64,000 nucleotides of DNA, from positions 496,001 through 560,000 of the forward strand of contig NZ_LXWK01000011.1 in NCBI RefSeq assembly GCF_001669775.1, in the 5' to 3' direction. This document shows, one piece after another, positions 35,833 through 49,259 of this stretch; the first letter of the stretch is position 1, and each line of letters opens with the position of its first letter. The position numbers and the translations under genes are program-made. Below the pieces are notes generated by a model. The model saw nothing but the letters and a program-made list of their open reading frames with translations. It had not been told where the DNA came from and made no database searches. The stretch comes from Rheinheimera sp. SA_1. GTDB lineage: Bacteria; Pseudomonadota; Gammaproteobacteria; Enterobacterales; Alteromonadaceae.

Positions 35833-37151
35833 AACAATTTCATCCGTGTTAGCTTCTCTGGCAAATAAGCAAAACCAATAGCGGGAAAGTTCAGGATCTC
35901 TGTTGGGCAATCGGCTTGCGCTAACATTACGGGCACTTCGAGCAGTTGTACTGCCAGTTGTCGCAATGTGCTTAACAGGAGGTCCGGGTCGATTAAATCG
36001 GCCAGTTGCGCTGCCACTTTTGTAAAATCCACCACTGCTGCCAGCTCCGCACCTCTGCCCCATTTAAACAAGCGGGTGACCTGTTCGGGATCGGCTTTCA
36101 TCGGTGCAAAATCATAAATCGGCGCATAACTCACATTGCCGTTTTGTTTCAAAAACGACATATTGCGGCCATGATTGTCGGAATTACCAAACACCAGACT
36201 CAGCAGATCCCGGATCACATATTCAGTGACAAATTGCTGACGGCTCTGGATCATCGAGCTGCTCAGGCGATCCCAAAGCACTCTGACAACATCAAAGTGA
36301 TCCCAGGCACTGCCTGGACCGGCGTCGATCACCGAATACACACTCTCCATGCCCAGCCGGTGCAGATAACCGTTTTGCTCAACTACATCAAAACGCGGTA
36401 ACCATAAACTGACGTGACCATCAACATCATGTAGCTGTAGCTGGTCGCTATCGATGGTGCTGATCCCGGTATTTGTCAGTAGCTTTGATAGCACCCGGTA
36501 ATAGGCGGCTTCTGCTCTGAGAATGTTGTTGTCGCGTTCAGTGCGTAAATTTCGGGCAAACTTCACCAGAAAAGGACTACCAGTTTTTGCTTTGCCAGCA
36601 AAATCGCCGTCGATATATACCTCTTTGCCTTCAACCATCAACAACAGCTTCGGTGCCACCCCGGCGGCGCCGGTCGCACCACCGACTGCAGCTCCGCGGC
36701 TATTAGCATACTCGAGAAAATCATGTTCCAGCCGGCAGATCGTCTCCAGCGGAAATCGCAGCGTCGCAGTGTCGTCCGGCGCTAGCACAGCATCCTTCAC
36801 CCGCACATTGCCAACAGGCGACATGCAGGTTTTTGCCAGCAACATACAATCTGCTTCAAACACATTTAAATGACTGATATCCAGCCGTTGCAACCACCAT
36901 TGCCGGGTTTTACCAGCTGGCAGTAAATCGTCGAGCAAACCAGGCCAACGCGGATACTCTGCTTCAATCACCGAGACTGGCGCGTTTACCGTGACCGCCT
37001 GTTCACTGCAGGAATCAAATATCACACCGGTCTGTTGCAGATAGTCCAGCAAGTAATCAATCTGAACTCTGGCATCCTTACCATTTCCGGAAAAACTCAG
37101 CGTTGCGGCATCGTGCCAGCGCCCATCCCAATATGTTTGCAGCAGCATCAA
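35829..37151 (-). CDS. hipA: HipA-family toxin kinase
   Basis: A 440-residue protein. The N-terminal subdomain (MMLLQTYWDGRWHDAATLSF) precedes the kinase core. The Gly-rich loop with VAPKLLLMVEGK occupies the place of the usual SGVQPK motif. VFGNSDNHGRNMSFL is the catalytic loop and YAPIYDFAPM is the metal-binding motif. HipA kinases phosphorylate aminoacyl-tRNA synthetases, stopping growth. A GA-rich stretch (RGAAVGGATGAAG) near residue 155 is an unusual low-complexity P-loop. It is the first gene of the hipA-hipB operon. Confidence 0.9.
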   Translation of the reverse strand: MMLLQTYWDGRWHDAATLSFSGNGKDARVQIDYLLDYLQQTGVIFDSCSEQAVTVNAPVSVIEAEYPRWPGLLDDLLPAGKTRQWWLQRLDISHLNVFEADCMLLAKTCMSPVGNVRVKDAVLAPDDTATLRFPLETICRLEHDFLEYANSRGAAVGGATGAAGVAPKLLLMVEGKEVYIDGDFAGKAKTGSPFLVKFARNLRTERDNNILRAEAAYYRVLSKLLTNTGISTIDSDQLQLHDVDGHVSLWLPRFDVVEQNGYLHRLGMESVYSVIDAGPGSAWDHFDVVRVLWDRLSSSMIQSRQQFVTEYVIRDLLSLVFGNSDNHGRNMSFLKQNGNVSYAPIYDFAPMKADPEQVTRLFKWGRGAELAAVVDFTKVAAQLADLIDPDLLLSTLRQLAVQLLEVPVMLAQADCPTEILNFPAIGFAYLPEKLTRMKLL

Positions 37152-37177
37152 ATGAATAGTCCAAGGATTTAGCTATT

Positions 37178-37266
37178 CGGTAGTTTAGCTCCGTTTTTTA
37201 GCAAAAAACAGTAGTTTGCTACCGATAAATACGTAAAAATCCACATTAAACGGTAGTTTATTACCG
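37178..37266. promoter_or_regulatory. Three 16-base palindromic operators upstream of hipA
   Basis: Sites at 37178-37193 (CGGTAGTTTAGCTCCG), 37209-37224 (CAGTAGTTTGCTACCG) and 37251-37266 (CGGTAGTTTATTACCG) share the form CGGTA-N6-TACCG. The first ends 27 bases before the hipA start. Their copy number and position fit HipB autoregulation. Confidence 0.75.
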
Positions 37267-37370
37267 CTTTGTACCGGAAGACGTTGGGATCATAAGAACC
37301 AACAGCCTCAAAGTTACTGTAAAGGGATAGCAGTCCGCTGATACTGCCCGCTGCGTTTCTTTTAAAACGC

Positions 37371-37398
37371 AAAAAAAAGACCCGGCTAATGCCGGGTC
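37371..37398 (-). terminator. Intrinsic terminator of the TonB-dependent receptor gene
   Basis: On the minus strand a perfect eight-base stem, GACCCGGC with GCCGGGTC, around a four-base loop (37379-37398) is followed by eight T (37371-37378). It lies 117 bases after the receptor stop, and it separates that transcript from the hipA promoter region. The rest of the 363-base gap (37152-37514) holds the hip operators. Confidence 0.88.
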
Positions 37399-37514
37399 AA
37401 ACTCCAGGTGCTTACATCGAACTCAAGTGACTAAACTCTCAATTTTATTGCGTAATAACATCGGTGTAACGAAGCTGCATCAGCCAGGTGTTTTACCCAA
37501 AAACACCTGCACTG

Positions 37515-40337
37515 TTAGAACTTCGCCCGCACCCCCAGTGAAAAACGGCGGCCGTAGGTGGCGGCGTATTGGATGTGCGACGGGTGGCCTAAATAGCGGG
37601 TGTCTATTTTGTCTTGCAGGTTGGCAATGTCGCCACGAATGGTGAAATTGTCAGTGATGTCGTAACTCACGCCAACATCCATCCAACTGGTGGCGTTGTT
37701 GTGCAGCGCTTCGGCCACCGATTTGCCGCCGATAGTCGACCAGTTATCCCAGGCGTAATAACCAGATCGGGCGTTATAGGCGACACGCGCTTCAAAGTTG
37801 TGGTTTTCGTAAAAGGCCACCAGGTTGGTTTGGTTTTTTGATAAACCACGAAACGGTTTTTCGTTGCCTTTGTCGTCTTTTTCGCCCGAAACGCTGTCGT
37901 TGTAGGTGTAGTTGGCTTGTAAGCCAAAGCCGGCCAAATAATCTGGTAATAGCTCGTCGAAGGTTTGTAACCAGGCCAGTTCGTAACCGCGAATTCGAGC
38001 GGTTTTGCTGGCGTCGTTATAAGGTTTCCACACTTCAAATGGCTGACCGTCAATGCTTTCGGTGGTTTTATCCCACTTGATAAAGCTGGCGACTTCTTTG
38101 TAAAAAGTGGCAAAGGTCACAGTGCCGCTGTCGTGGTAATACCATTCCAGCGCAGTATCAAACTGATCGGCGGTATAAGGTTTTAACCCCGGCGTGCGCA
38201 TTTCATAACTGCGTACCCCTTGCTCGTTTGGTTTAATGTTGATGTAAGTATAAGGCGCCATTTCCGCCAGCGATGGCCGTGAAATCACCTGCGAAGCGGC
38301 GGTGCGGAAAATCACCTCGTCGGTCAGGTTCAACTTAAAGTTCAGGCTTGGCAGAAGGTCGTCATAACTGGAATCTTCCTGCACCGGCTGCACTGCTTCC
38401 CAGCTGTTATCCACCGGCTGGCCATTAGCATCAAACCGCAGGTTATGAATATTCTGGGTATGACCGCTGGCAGCGACATCGGTACGGGTATAACGCAGGC
38501 CAAGGTTCAGCAAATAGGCTTTGCCAAATAGCTCGTCTTCAAGATTCATCTCGACAAAAGCATGGGCAATTTCTTCTTTGATAATATAAGACTGCGATTT
38601 GGCGATATCGGTTTGCAGTAAAGCGGCGGCGGCCGGATCCAGCTCACCTAAAAACTTATACAGGTTATCCATATTCACCGTGGCCCAGTTGGCCGGAATA
38701 TTTGATTTGTTGTCCCCCATAAAGTTACTGATATTACCGGCATCCAGCGCGTTACTTGGTAAGCGCCACCATTCATGACCATAGAAATTCACCAACGCGG
38801 ACTGCGGCGCGTTAATTTTTGCCAGATTCTCGCCGGCGAAAATAGAAGCGTTGCGTGACCGGTGGGTGGTCCGTTCTTTTTCCTGACTGTCAAAACCGGC
38901 ACCAAATATCACTTTGCTCACCAGGCCATCGTTTTCCCAAGTGCCGGTAACCGCCGCATTCTGGGTTGCGTCTTTGACGCCGGTGCCGTCGGTATTGGTG
39001 TACCAGGCCCCGAACACACTGTTGGGTGTGACTTCTTCCGACAAGATAATATCCGGCACGGCCTGACCATTATTCCAGTTCATGCTGGCCGATTCGACGC
39101 CGGAGCGCGCCACCACATATTTGTTGTCGCCGTTGTTTTTGTTTTCGGCTTCCGAGCTGGAAATATCAAAGGTGTAGGTAAAGTCGTCCAGCGCCCAATT
39201 CACGTTCAAGCCATACTGGTAAGTGGTATTGCGTCTAGGTGCGCGGGTATCGACGATATCCATCAGTGCCGGGCCTTTCCAGGCTAATTGTTCGGCCCAG
39301 CCGTCAGCACCCACTTTGACACCGGTATAAACACCATTTTTCGCCGGTAACCAGGACTCGGAATAGGTCACCACCGACAACTGTCGGCCGTGTGAATCAA
39401 TGTCATACACGCTGTATAAACCATCAAAATTCACATCAATATTGTTGGCTGGCCGCCATTGCAGCGCCATTGTGCCGCCGGTGCGGGTGCGTTCATCGGC
39501 ATAAGACGTCAGCTGGGCATAACCCGGAAAACGCACGGCGGCGTGTTCTACAATGCCATCACGACCAATATCGACCGGCCGTTCGCTGAAACTCCAGGCC
39601 TGGTAACTGTCGTGGCGGTTGGTGTAATTGGAATGGGTGATGGAGGCTAAAGCGCCAAAAGTGTCGTTGTGAAAAGTGTCGCTGATAAACATCGACGCTC
39701 TTGGATCGTTACTTTCGGCCCGTTCGTTGTAAGTGCTGTTCAGCGATCCCGACAGCACAAATTTGCCAATATCCAATGGCCGCGCTGTTTGGACGTTGAC
39801 CACAGCGCCGATGCCACCTTCCGGCAAATGGCCTTGTGGCGTTTTATGCACCTGCACACCGTTGATAAGCTCAGAAGCAATCACGTCATAGTTAAAGTCA
39901 CGCGACGGATTATCAGAAGCCAACTTGCGGCCATTTAGGGTGGTGATGTTGTAATCGCCGGTTAAGCCACGCACTGTCACCGTCTGGCCTTCGCCATTGG
40001 AGCGGGTCACGCTGACGCCCGGAATACGCTGTAGCGCTTCGGCGACGTTTTCGTCAGGGAACTTACCGATATCTTCGGCGACGATGGCATCGACCACGTT
40101 GTCAGCCAGTTTTTTAATTTCCTGACTTTCTTTTAAGCTGCTGCGAATGCCGGTGACTTTAATCACTTCGACGCTGTCGTCGGCTTGTGGTTTTTTGGTC
40201 TTTTTGCTTTTGGCAGTGTTTGTTGCTTCCTGCTCTGTTTGCACATCACTATTGTCCTGTACGGCGGCAGGGAGCGCCGCTGCGACTGGCCATGCCAACG
40301 CCGAGCTGATTAAAAGTGCCAGATAGTTTTTATTCAT
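37515..40337 (-). CDS. TonB-dependent outer-membrane receptor (oligosaccharide type)
   Basis: A 940-residue receptor. The start at 40337 begins the signal peptide MNKNYLALLISSALAWPVAA; the longer frame to 40601 is not supported. After a Lys-rich linker (TAKSKKTKKPQ) comes the VEVIKVTGIRSSLKE TonB-box region, then the plug (DNVVDAIVAEDIGKFPDENV; IPGVSVTRSNGEGQTVTVRG) and a beta-barrel ending YAATYGRRFSLGVRAKF, with a terminal Phe. The plug type is shared with sugar receptors in Alteromonadales and Xanthomonadales. It is divergent from galT and probably imports galactose-containing oligosaccharides. Confidence 0.9.
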   Translation of the reverse strand: MNKNYLALLISSALAWPVAAALPAAVQDNSDVQTEQEATNTAKSKKTKKPQADDSVEVIKVTGIRSSLKESQEIKKLADNVVDAIVAEDIGKFPDENVAEALQRIPGVSVTRSNGEGQTVTVRGLTGDYNITTLNGRKLASDNPSRDFNYDVIASELINGVQVHKTPQGHLPEGGIGAVVNVQTARPLDIGKFVLSGSLNSTYNERAESNDPRASMFISDTFHNDTFGALASITHSNYTNRHDSYQAWSFSERPVDIGRDGIVEHAAVRFPGYAQLTSYADERTRTGGTMALQWRPANNIDVNFDGLYSVYDIDSHGRQLSVVTYSESWLPAKNGVYTGVKVGADGWAEQLAWKGPALMDIVDTRAPRRNTTYQYGLNVNWALDDFTYTFDISSSEAENKNNGDNKYVVARSGVESASMNWNNGQAVPDIILSEEVTPNSVFGAWYTNTDGTGVKDATQNAAVTGTWENDGLVSKVIFGAGFDSQEKERTTHRSRNASIFAGENLAKINAPQSALVNFYGHEWWRLPSNALDAGNISNFMGDNKSNIPANWATVNMDNLYKFLGELDPAAAALLQTDIAKSQSYIIKEEIAHAFVEMNLEDELFGKAYLLNLGLRYTRTDVAASGHTQNIHNLRFDANGQPVDNSWEAVQPVQEDSSYDDLLPSLNFKLNLTDEVIFRTAASQVISRPSLAEMAPYTYINIKPNEQGVRSYEMRTPGLKPYTADQFDTALEWYYHDSGTVTFATFYKEVASFIKWDKTTESIDGQPFEVWKPYNDASKTARIRGYELAWLQTFDELLPDYLAGFGLQANYTYNDSVSGEKDDKGNEKPFRGLSKNQTNLVAFYENHNFEARVAYNARSGYYAWDNWSTIGGKSVAEALHNNATSWMDVGVSYDITDNFTIRGDIANLQDKIDTRYLGHPSHIQYAATYGRRFSLGVRAKF

Positions 40338-40840
40338 GGGATTGCCTCGTGTAGTCAATAAATCCGGCCCGGCACTTTTACACTGCGAAATTGCTCTGCG
40401 GTTTGCTTTGCGATGTTGCTCTGCAGTTTTGCTTTGCGGTACACCAGCTAAAAAAGCCATTGGCCAGAAGCTGTTTGGCAATGAAGCGCGTGGTGGCTCA
40501 TTGCTGTTCAACGCTGGAACGGCTTTATTAATCCGCCTTTTATCTGCTCGACGCCTCCTTAAATCCACTGGCTGTTTCTTGAAAAATAAGCATGGGCACA
40601 ACGCGAAAATTTCAAAGCGCTGACTTTGCTTAAAACTGTAGTCGCATCAGGAACAGAACCGGGCTGAAGCGCCAGCGTGCTGGCACTAAAGCAGGTAACA
40701 ACAAGGTTTTGCCAGGGCCGCTGCGCTTTACCAACAGAATATTCCCGCTTTGTAACCTTTGCCGGATCTGTCGTTGACGGGCTTTTGTGCCAGGCGCTAA
40801 CGTCAGCGCCAGCAACCGCCAGCAAAAAAAAGGAGACCCC
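40338..40840. other. 503-base divergent control region between receptor gene and galT
   Basis: No gene is supported in this stretch. It contains an imperfect 25-base tandem duplication (40391-40441) and, close to galT, AAAGGAGA as the ribosome-binding site. No LacI-type or AraC-type operator could be identified with confidence. Confidence 0.6.
40391..40441. repeat. Imperfect 25-base tandem repeat in receptor 5' region
   Basis: Two units begin TTGCTCTGC at 40391 and 40416 and share GTTT(T)GCTTTGCG, with a one-base length difference. They lie 54-104 bases upstream of the receptor start, so they could overlap its promoter or leader. Confidence 0.7.
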
Positions 40841-41935
40841 ATGTTTGAACAGTCGGAACACCCGCATCGGCGCTTTAATCCACTTTGTGGCGATTGGGTG
40901 TTGGTGTCACCCCACCGCGCACAACGCCCCTGGCAAGGTCAGTTGGAAATACCGGCCACTGCAGTGCTGCCCTCTTATGCGGAGGACTGTTATTTATGTG
41001 CCGGAAATAGTCGCATTAATGGCGAGCGTAATCCGCAGTACCGCCAACCTTTTGTGTTTACCAATGATTTTGCGGCGCTGACCGAACACACTCCGGCCTA
41101 CCAACACAACGAAGACGATTTGTTTATTTTGCAGTCGGCGCAGGGCACCAGCAGAGTGATTTGTTATTCCAACGACCACAGCCGCACCATGCCGGAACTC
41201 AGTCAGCTGCAGATTTTGCAGGTGATCCGCAGTTGGATCGACCAGTATCAACAGTTGTCGCAGCAGTATTGTTGGGTGCAGGTATTTGAAAATAAGGGCG
41301 CGATCAACGGTTGCTCTAACCCACATCCGCATGGCCAGATTTGGGCCAGCAACACCGTGCCCACCTTGCCAGCTAAAGCCGATAGTGCGCAACGTCAGTA
41401 CCTGCAAACTCAGGGCAAAAATCTGTTGCTGCATTATGCGGCGCAGGAAATCCAAAAAGCCGAACGGATTGTGGTGCAAAACGAACATTGGCTGGTGGTG
41501 GTGCCCTATTGGGCCAGCTGGCCGTTTGAAACTTTGTTATTGCCGCTGTCGCCGATTGCCCGGATGGAGCAACTGAACCATGCGCAGCAACTGGCGCTTG
41601 CCGATATTTTGCAGCAACTGACAATTCGTTACGACAACCTGTTTCAGTGTGCCTTTCCCTATTCGATGGGCTGGCACTGCGCGCCTTACACGCCAGCTGG
41701 CGACGACCAACCCGACAATCTGGCGCACTGGCAACTGCATGCGCATTTTTTCCCGCCGCTGCTGCGCTCAGCCAGCGTCAAAAAATTTATGGTGGGTTAT
41801 GAAATGCTGGCCGAAGTGCAGCGTGATATGACACCGGAACAAGCCGCCGCCAGACTGCGTGCGCAAAGCAACGTCCATTACAAAACGCCCATAGCCAAGC
41901 TAAAGTCGCAAGGAGCAGATCATGCGCAGTGCTGA
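40841..41935 (+). CDS. galT: Galactose-1-phosphate uridylyltransferase
   Basis: A 364-residue Leloir enzyme that transfers UMP between UDP-glucose and galactose-1-phosphate. The active-site SNPHPHGQIWAS carries the HPH triad and Gln. An N-terminal zinc-site region (YLCAGNSRINGERNPQY) and the ending LHAHFFPPLLRSASVKKFMV are family-typical. Start 40841 follows AAAGGAGA; the frame to 40787 is not needed. It overlaps galK by 14 bases. The product acts in the cytoplasm. Confidence 0.96.
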   Translation: MFEQSEHPHRRFNPLCGDWVLVSPHRAQRPWQGQLEIPATAVLPSYAEDCYLCAGNSRINGERNPQYRQPFVFTNDFAALTEHTPAYQHNEDDLFILQSAQGTSRVICYSNDHSRTMPELSQLQILQVIRSWIDQYQQLSQQYCWVQVFENKGAINGCSNPHPHGQIWASNTVPTLPAKADSAQRQYLQTQGKNLLLHYAAQEIQKAERIVVQNEHWLVVVPYWASWPFETLLLPLSPIARMEQLNHAQQLALADILQQLTIRYDNLFQCAFPYSMGWHCAPYTPAGDDQPDNLAHWQLHAHFFPPLLRSASVKKFMVGYEMLAEVQRDMTPEQAAARLRAQSNVHYKTPIAKLKSQGADHAQC

Positions 41936-43139
41936 ATCGATGTTACCGGCCTTAACCCAGGCTTTTGCCAGCCATTTTCATCGGTCGCACCCGGCGATAT
42001 TTCAGGCGCCGGGCCGGGTCAATCTGATTGGCGAACATACCGACTACAACGATGGTTTTGTGCTGCCTTGTGCCATTAACTTTTATACCTGGGTGCTGGC
42101 AGCGCCGCGCGACGATCAAAAAATTCAGGTGCTGGCGCTGGATTATCAACAGCATGACGAGTTTGATTTGCCATTTTCTGCGGCTCACCCTGATATCCAC
42201 CCAGCTTCCGACACAACAACAAGCCCTATTGCCCACCATCCACACTACAGCTGGGCCAATTATGTGCGGGGCGTCGCCAATAGCCTGCTGCAACAGGGTT
42301 ATCCGCTGCGGGGATGTGATATTGCCATCAGCGGCAATGTGCCCAAAGGCGCCGGTCTCAGTTCGTCGGCATCTTTGGAAGTGGCGCTGGGCCTGGCTTT
42401 TAGTAGTCTGAGCGGTTTTCCCTTGTCGGGAAGCGACAATGCCAAAAATGGTCAGCAGGCCGAAAATCAGTTTGTCGGTTGCCACTGCGGCATTATGGAT
42501 CAGCTCATTTCTGCGCTGGGGCAACAAGGCAATGCACTGCTGATTGACACCCGCAGCCTCGCTTGTACCCCGGTGAAAATTCCCGAATCACTGTCGGTGT
42601 TGATTATTAACTCCAATGTGCAGCGTGGTTTAGTCGACAGCGCCTATAACGAGCGGCGGCAACAATGTGAACAAGCCGCCATCAAGCTGGGGATTAAAGC
42701 GCTGCGTGATATCAGCAGCGGTGAGCTGCAACAGCAACAACACCGATTATCGCCGCTGGAATTTAAACGCGCCCGGCATGTGGTCAGCGAAAATGCGCGC
42801 ACTGAACTGGCGGCAACCGCGCTGCAACAAAGCGATCTGGCGCTGCTCAGTCGGTTAATGGCCGAATCGCAGCAGTCGATGCAGCAAGATTTTGATATTA
42901 CCGTGCCGGCCATCGATACCCTGGTGCAGCTGGTGCATCAGGTGATTGGTATTCAAGGTGGTGTGCGGATGACCGGCGGTGGTTTTGGTGGTTGTGTGGT
43001 CGCTTTGCTGCCCACTGAACTGGTGGCCGATGTTTGTGCCGTGGTTGAGCGTGAATACCCAAAACACACCGGCCTGCAAGCCGACTTTTTTATCTGCGAA
43101 CCCAGTCAGGGCGCTCTGCAACTGCATCCAGCCAGATGA
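41922..43139 (+). CDS. galK: Galactokinase
   Basis: A 405-residue GHMP kinase that phosphorylates galactose with ATP. All three signatures are visible: GRVNLIGEHTDYNDGFVLP, the phosphate loop GNVPKGAGLSSSASLEVA, and GVRMTGGGFGGCVVAL. The Asp of CHCGIMDQLISALG is the catalytic base. The region around residues 85-105 (HPASDTTTSPIAHH) is longer than in E. coli GalK. It overlaps galT and is followed by the symporter gene after 57 bases. Confidence 0.96.
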   Translation: MRSAESMLPALTQAFASHFHRSHPAIFQAPGRVNLIGEHTDYNDGFVLPCAINFYTWVLAAPRDDQKIQVLALDYQQHDEFDLPFSAAHPDIHPASDTTTSPIAHHPHYSWANYVRGVANSLLQQGYPLRGCDIAISGNVPKGAGLSSSASLEVALGLAFSSLSGFPLSGSDNAKNGQQAENQFVGCHCGIMDQLISALGQQGNALLIDTRSLACTPVKIPESLSVLIINSNVQRGLVDSAYNERRQQCEQAAIKLGIKALRDISSGELQQQQHRLSPLEFKRARHVVSENARTELAATALQQSDLALLSRLMAESQQSMQQDFDITVPAIDTLVQLVHQVIGIQGGVRMTGGGFGGCVVALLPTELVADVCAVVEREYPKHTGLQADFFICEPSQGALQLHPAR

Positions 43140-43196
43140 TTATTAAATTCTGATCCATAAAAATAACAGCATGACTTAATTGTTACCGGGGAAAAC

Positions 43197-44759
43197 ATGA
43201 CACTCACCACTTTAGATTTGGCCATTCTCGGCTGTTACGTGCTGGGGCTGATGCTGCTGGCATATTGGGTATCGCGTGATGAACGAGGCCAGCAAAAAGA
43301 TACTAACGACTATTTCCTCGCTGGCCACAGCCTGCCCTGGTGGGCGATTGGCGCTTCGCTGATTGCCGCCAATATTTCTGCCGAACAAATTATTGGCATG
43401 TCGGGTTCGGGTTATGCCATAGGTTTGGCGATTGCCTCTTATGAATGGATGGCCGCCATCAGCCTGATTATTGTCGGAAAATACTTCCTGCCGATTTTTC
43501 TGAAACGACAAATTTATACCATGCCGCAATTTTTGCAGCAGCGCTTTGACAACCGGGTCCGCACCACACTGGCGCTGTTTTGGATCGCGGTGTATGTGCT
43601 GGTGAATCTGACGGCGGTGTTGTGGCTTGGTGCACTGGCGGTGAATGCCGTCACCGGTCTGGCGCTGTTTGAGAGTATGTTGTTGCTGGCACTGTTATCC
43701 CTGGCTTATTCGCTGTATGGCGGCCTGAAAGCGGTGGCATTTACCGACATTATTCAGGTGGTGTTGCTGGTGGCGGGCGGGTTGTTTTTATCCTATCTGA
43801 CGCTCCAGCAAATAGGCGATGGCCAGGGTGTGCATGCTGGTTTAGAGCGGTTGATGCAACAAGCGCCGGATAAATTTCAGATGATTTTAACCAAGGACAA
43901 TCCACATTATGTCAGTCTGCCGGGCTTATCGGTGCTGATTGGCGGCTTGTGGGTCATTAACTTATCTTATTGGGGCTTTAATCAATATATTATTCAGCGC
44001 GCTTTAGCCGCCAAAGACTTAGCCGAAGCGCAAAAAGGCATTGTATTTGCTGCCTTTTTAAAACTGTTGATGCCAATCATCGTGGTATTACCCGGTATTG
44101 CCGCAGTGCTGATTTTGCCGGATTTAGCCAAACCGGACGAGGCTTATCCGCAACTGATGAATCTGATGCCATCAGGCATTAAAGGGTTGATATTCGCGGC
44201 CTTAGTGGCGGCAATTTTGTCGAGTCTGGCGTCGATGACCAATAGTGTCGCCACCATTTTTACCATGGATATTTACCGCCAGCTCAAACCGGCTGCATCA
44301 CAACAACATTATGTGAAAACCGGTCGCTGGGTCAGTGTGTTCGCGCTGGCGCTGGCGTTAATCACCGCTAAGCCATTGCTCGGTGATTTTGATCAGGCGT
44401 TTCAGTACATTCAGGAATTTACCGGCTTTTTCACCCCAGGCATTGTAGTGCTGTTTTTACTGGGCATGTTCTGGTCGCGCACCACCGCCAATGCCGCGCT
44501 CGCAGCCGCAATTGGCTCAGCGGTGTTGTCGTTGCTGGCGAAAACGTTTTGGCCGGAACTACCTTTTATGGACAGAGTTGGTCTGGTGTTTTTAAGCTGC
44601 TTGCTGCTGGCGGTGGTGGTCTCGCTCAGCGAACGCCAGCCAGCTCCAGCAACGGCTGTGCAGTTGTCGGATATCAATTTTGCTACCCAACCCAGTTTTA
44701 ACTATGCCGCCGTGGCGGTGACTTTGGTGGTGGCGAGTTTTTATTACGCCTGGTGGTAA
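43197..44759 (+). CDS. Sodium:solute symporter (SSS), probable galactose transporter
   Basis: A 520-residue inner-membrane symporter with about 14 helices, similar to the SglT/SGLT group: TNDYFLAGHSLPWWAIGASL, ISAEQIIGMSGSGYAIGLAI, LVAAILSSLASMTNSVATIF (the conserved sodium-site Ser/Thr) and FTGFFTPGIVVLFLLGMFW. Its place after galT and galK makes galactose the likely substrate. GGGGAAAAC precedes the ATG. An intrinsic terminator follows at 44791. Confidence 0.92.
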   Translation: MTLTTLDLAILGCYVLGLMLLAYWVSRDERGQQKDTNDYFLAGHSLPWWAIGASLIAANISAEQIIGMSGSGYAIGLAIASYEWMAAISLIIVGKYFLPIFLKRQIYTMPQFLQQRFDNRVRTTLALFWIAVYVLVNLTAVLWLGALAVNAVTGLALFESMLLLALLSLAYSLYGGLKAVAFTDIIQVVLLVAGGLFLSYLTLQQIGDGQGVHAGLERLMQQAPDKFQMILTKDNPHYVSLPGLSVLIGGLWVINLSYWGFNQYIIQRALAAKDLAEAQKGIVFAAFLKLLMPIIVVLPGIAAVLILPDLAKPDEAYPQLMNLMPSGIKGLIFAALVAAILSSLASMTNSVATIFTMDIYRQLKPAASQQHYVKTGRWVSVFALALALITAKPLLGDFDQAFQYIQEFTGFFTPGIVVLFLLGMFWSRTTANAALAAAIGSAVLSLLAKTFWPELPFMDRVGLVFLSCLLLAVVVSLSERQPAPATAVQLSDINFATQPSFNYAAVAVTLVVASFYYAWW

Positions 44760-44790
44760 AAGCTGAGCGCCTGCTAAGCTATTGGAGAGA

Positions 44791-49255
<4,465 letters not shown>

Positions 49256-49259
<4 letters not shown>

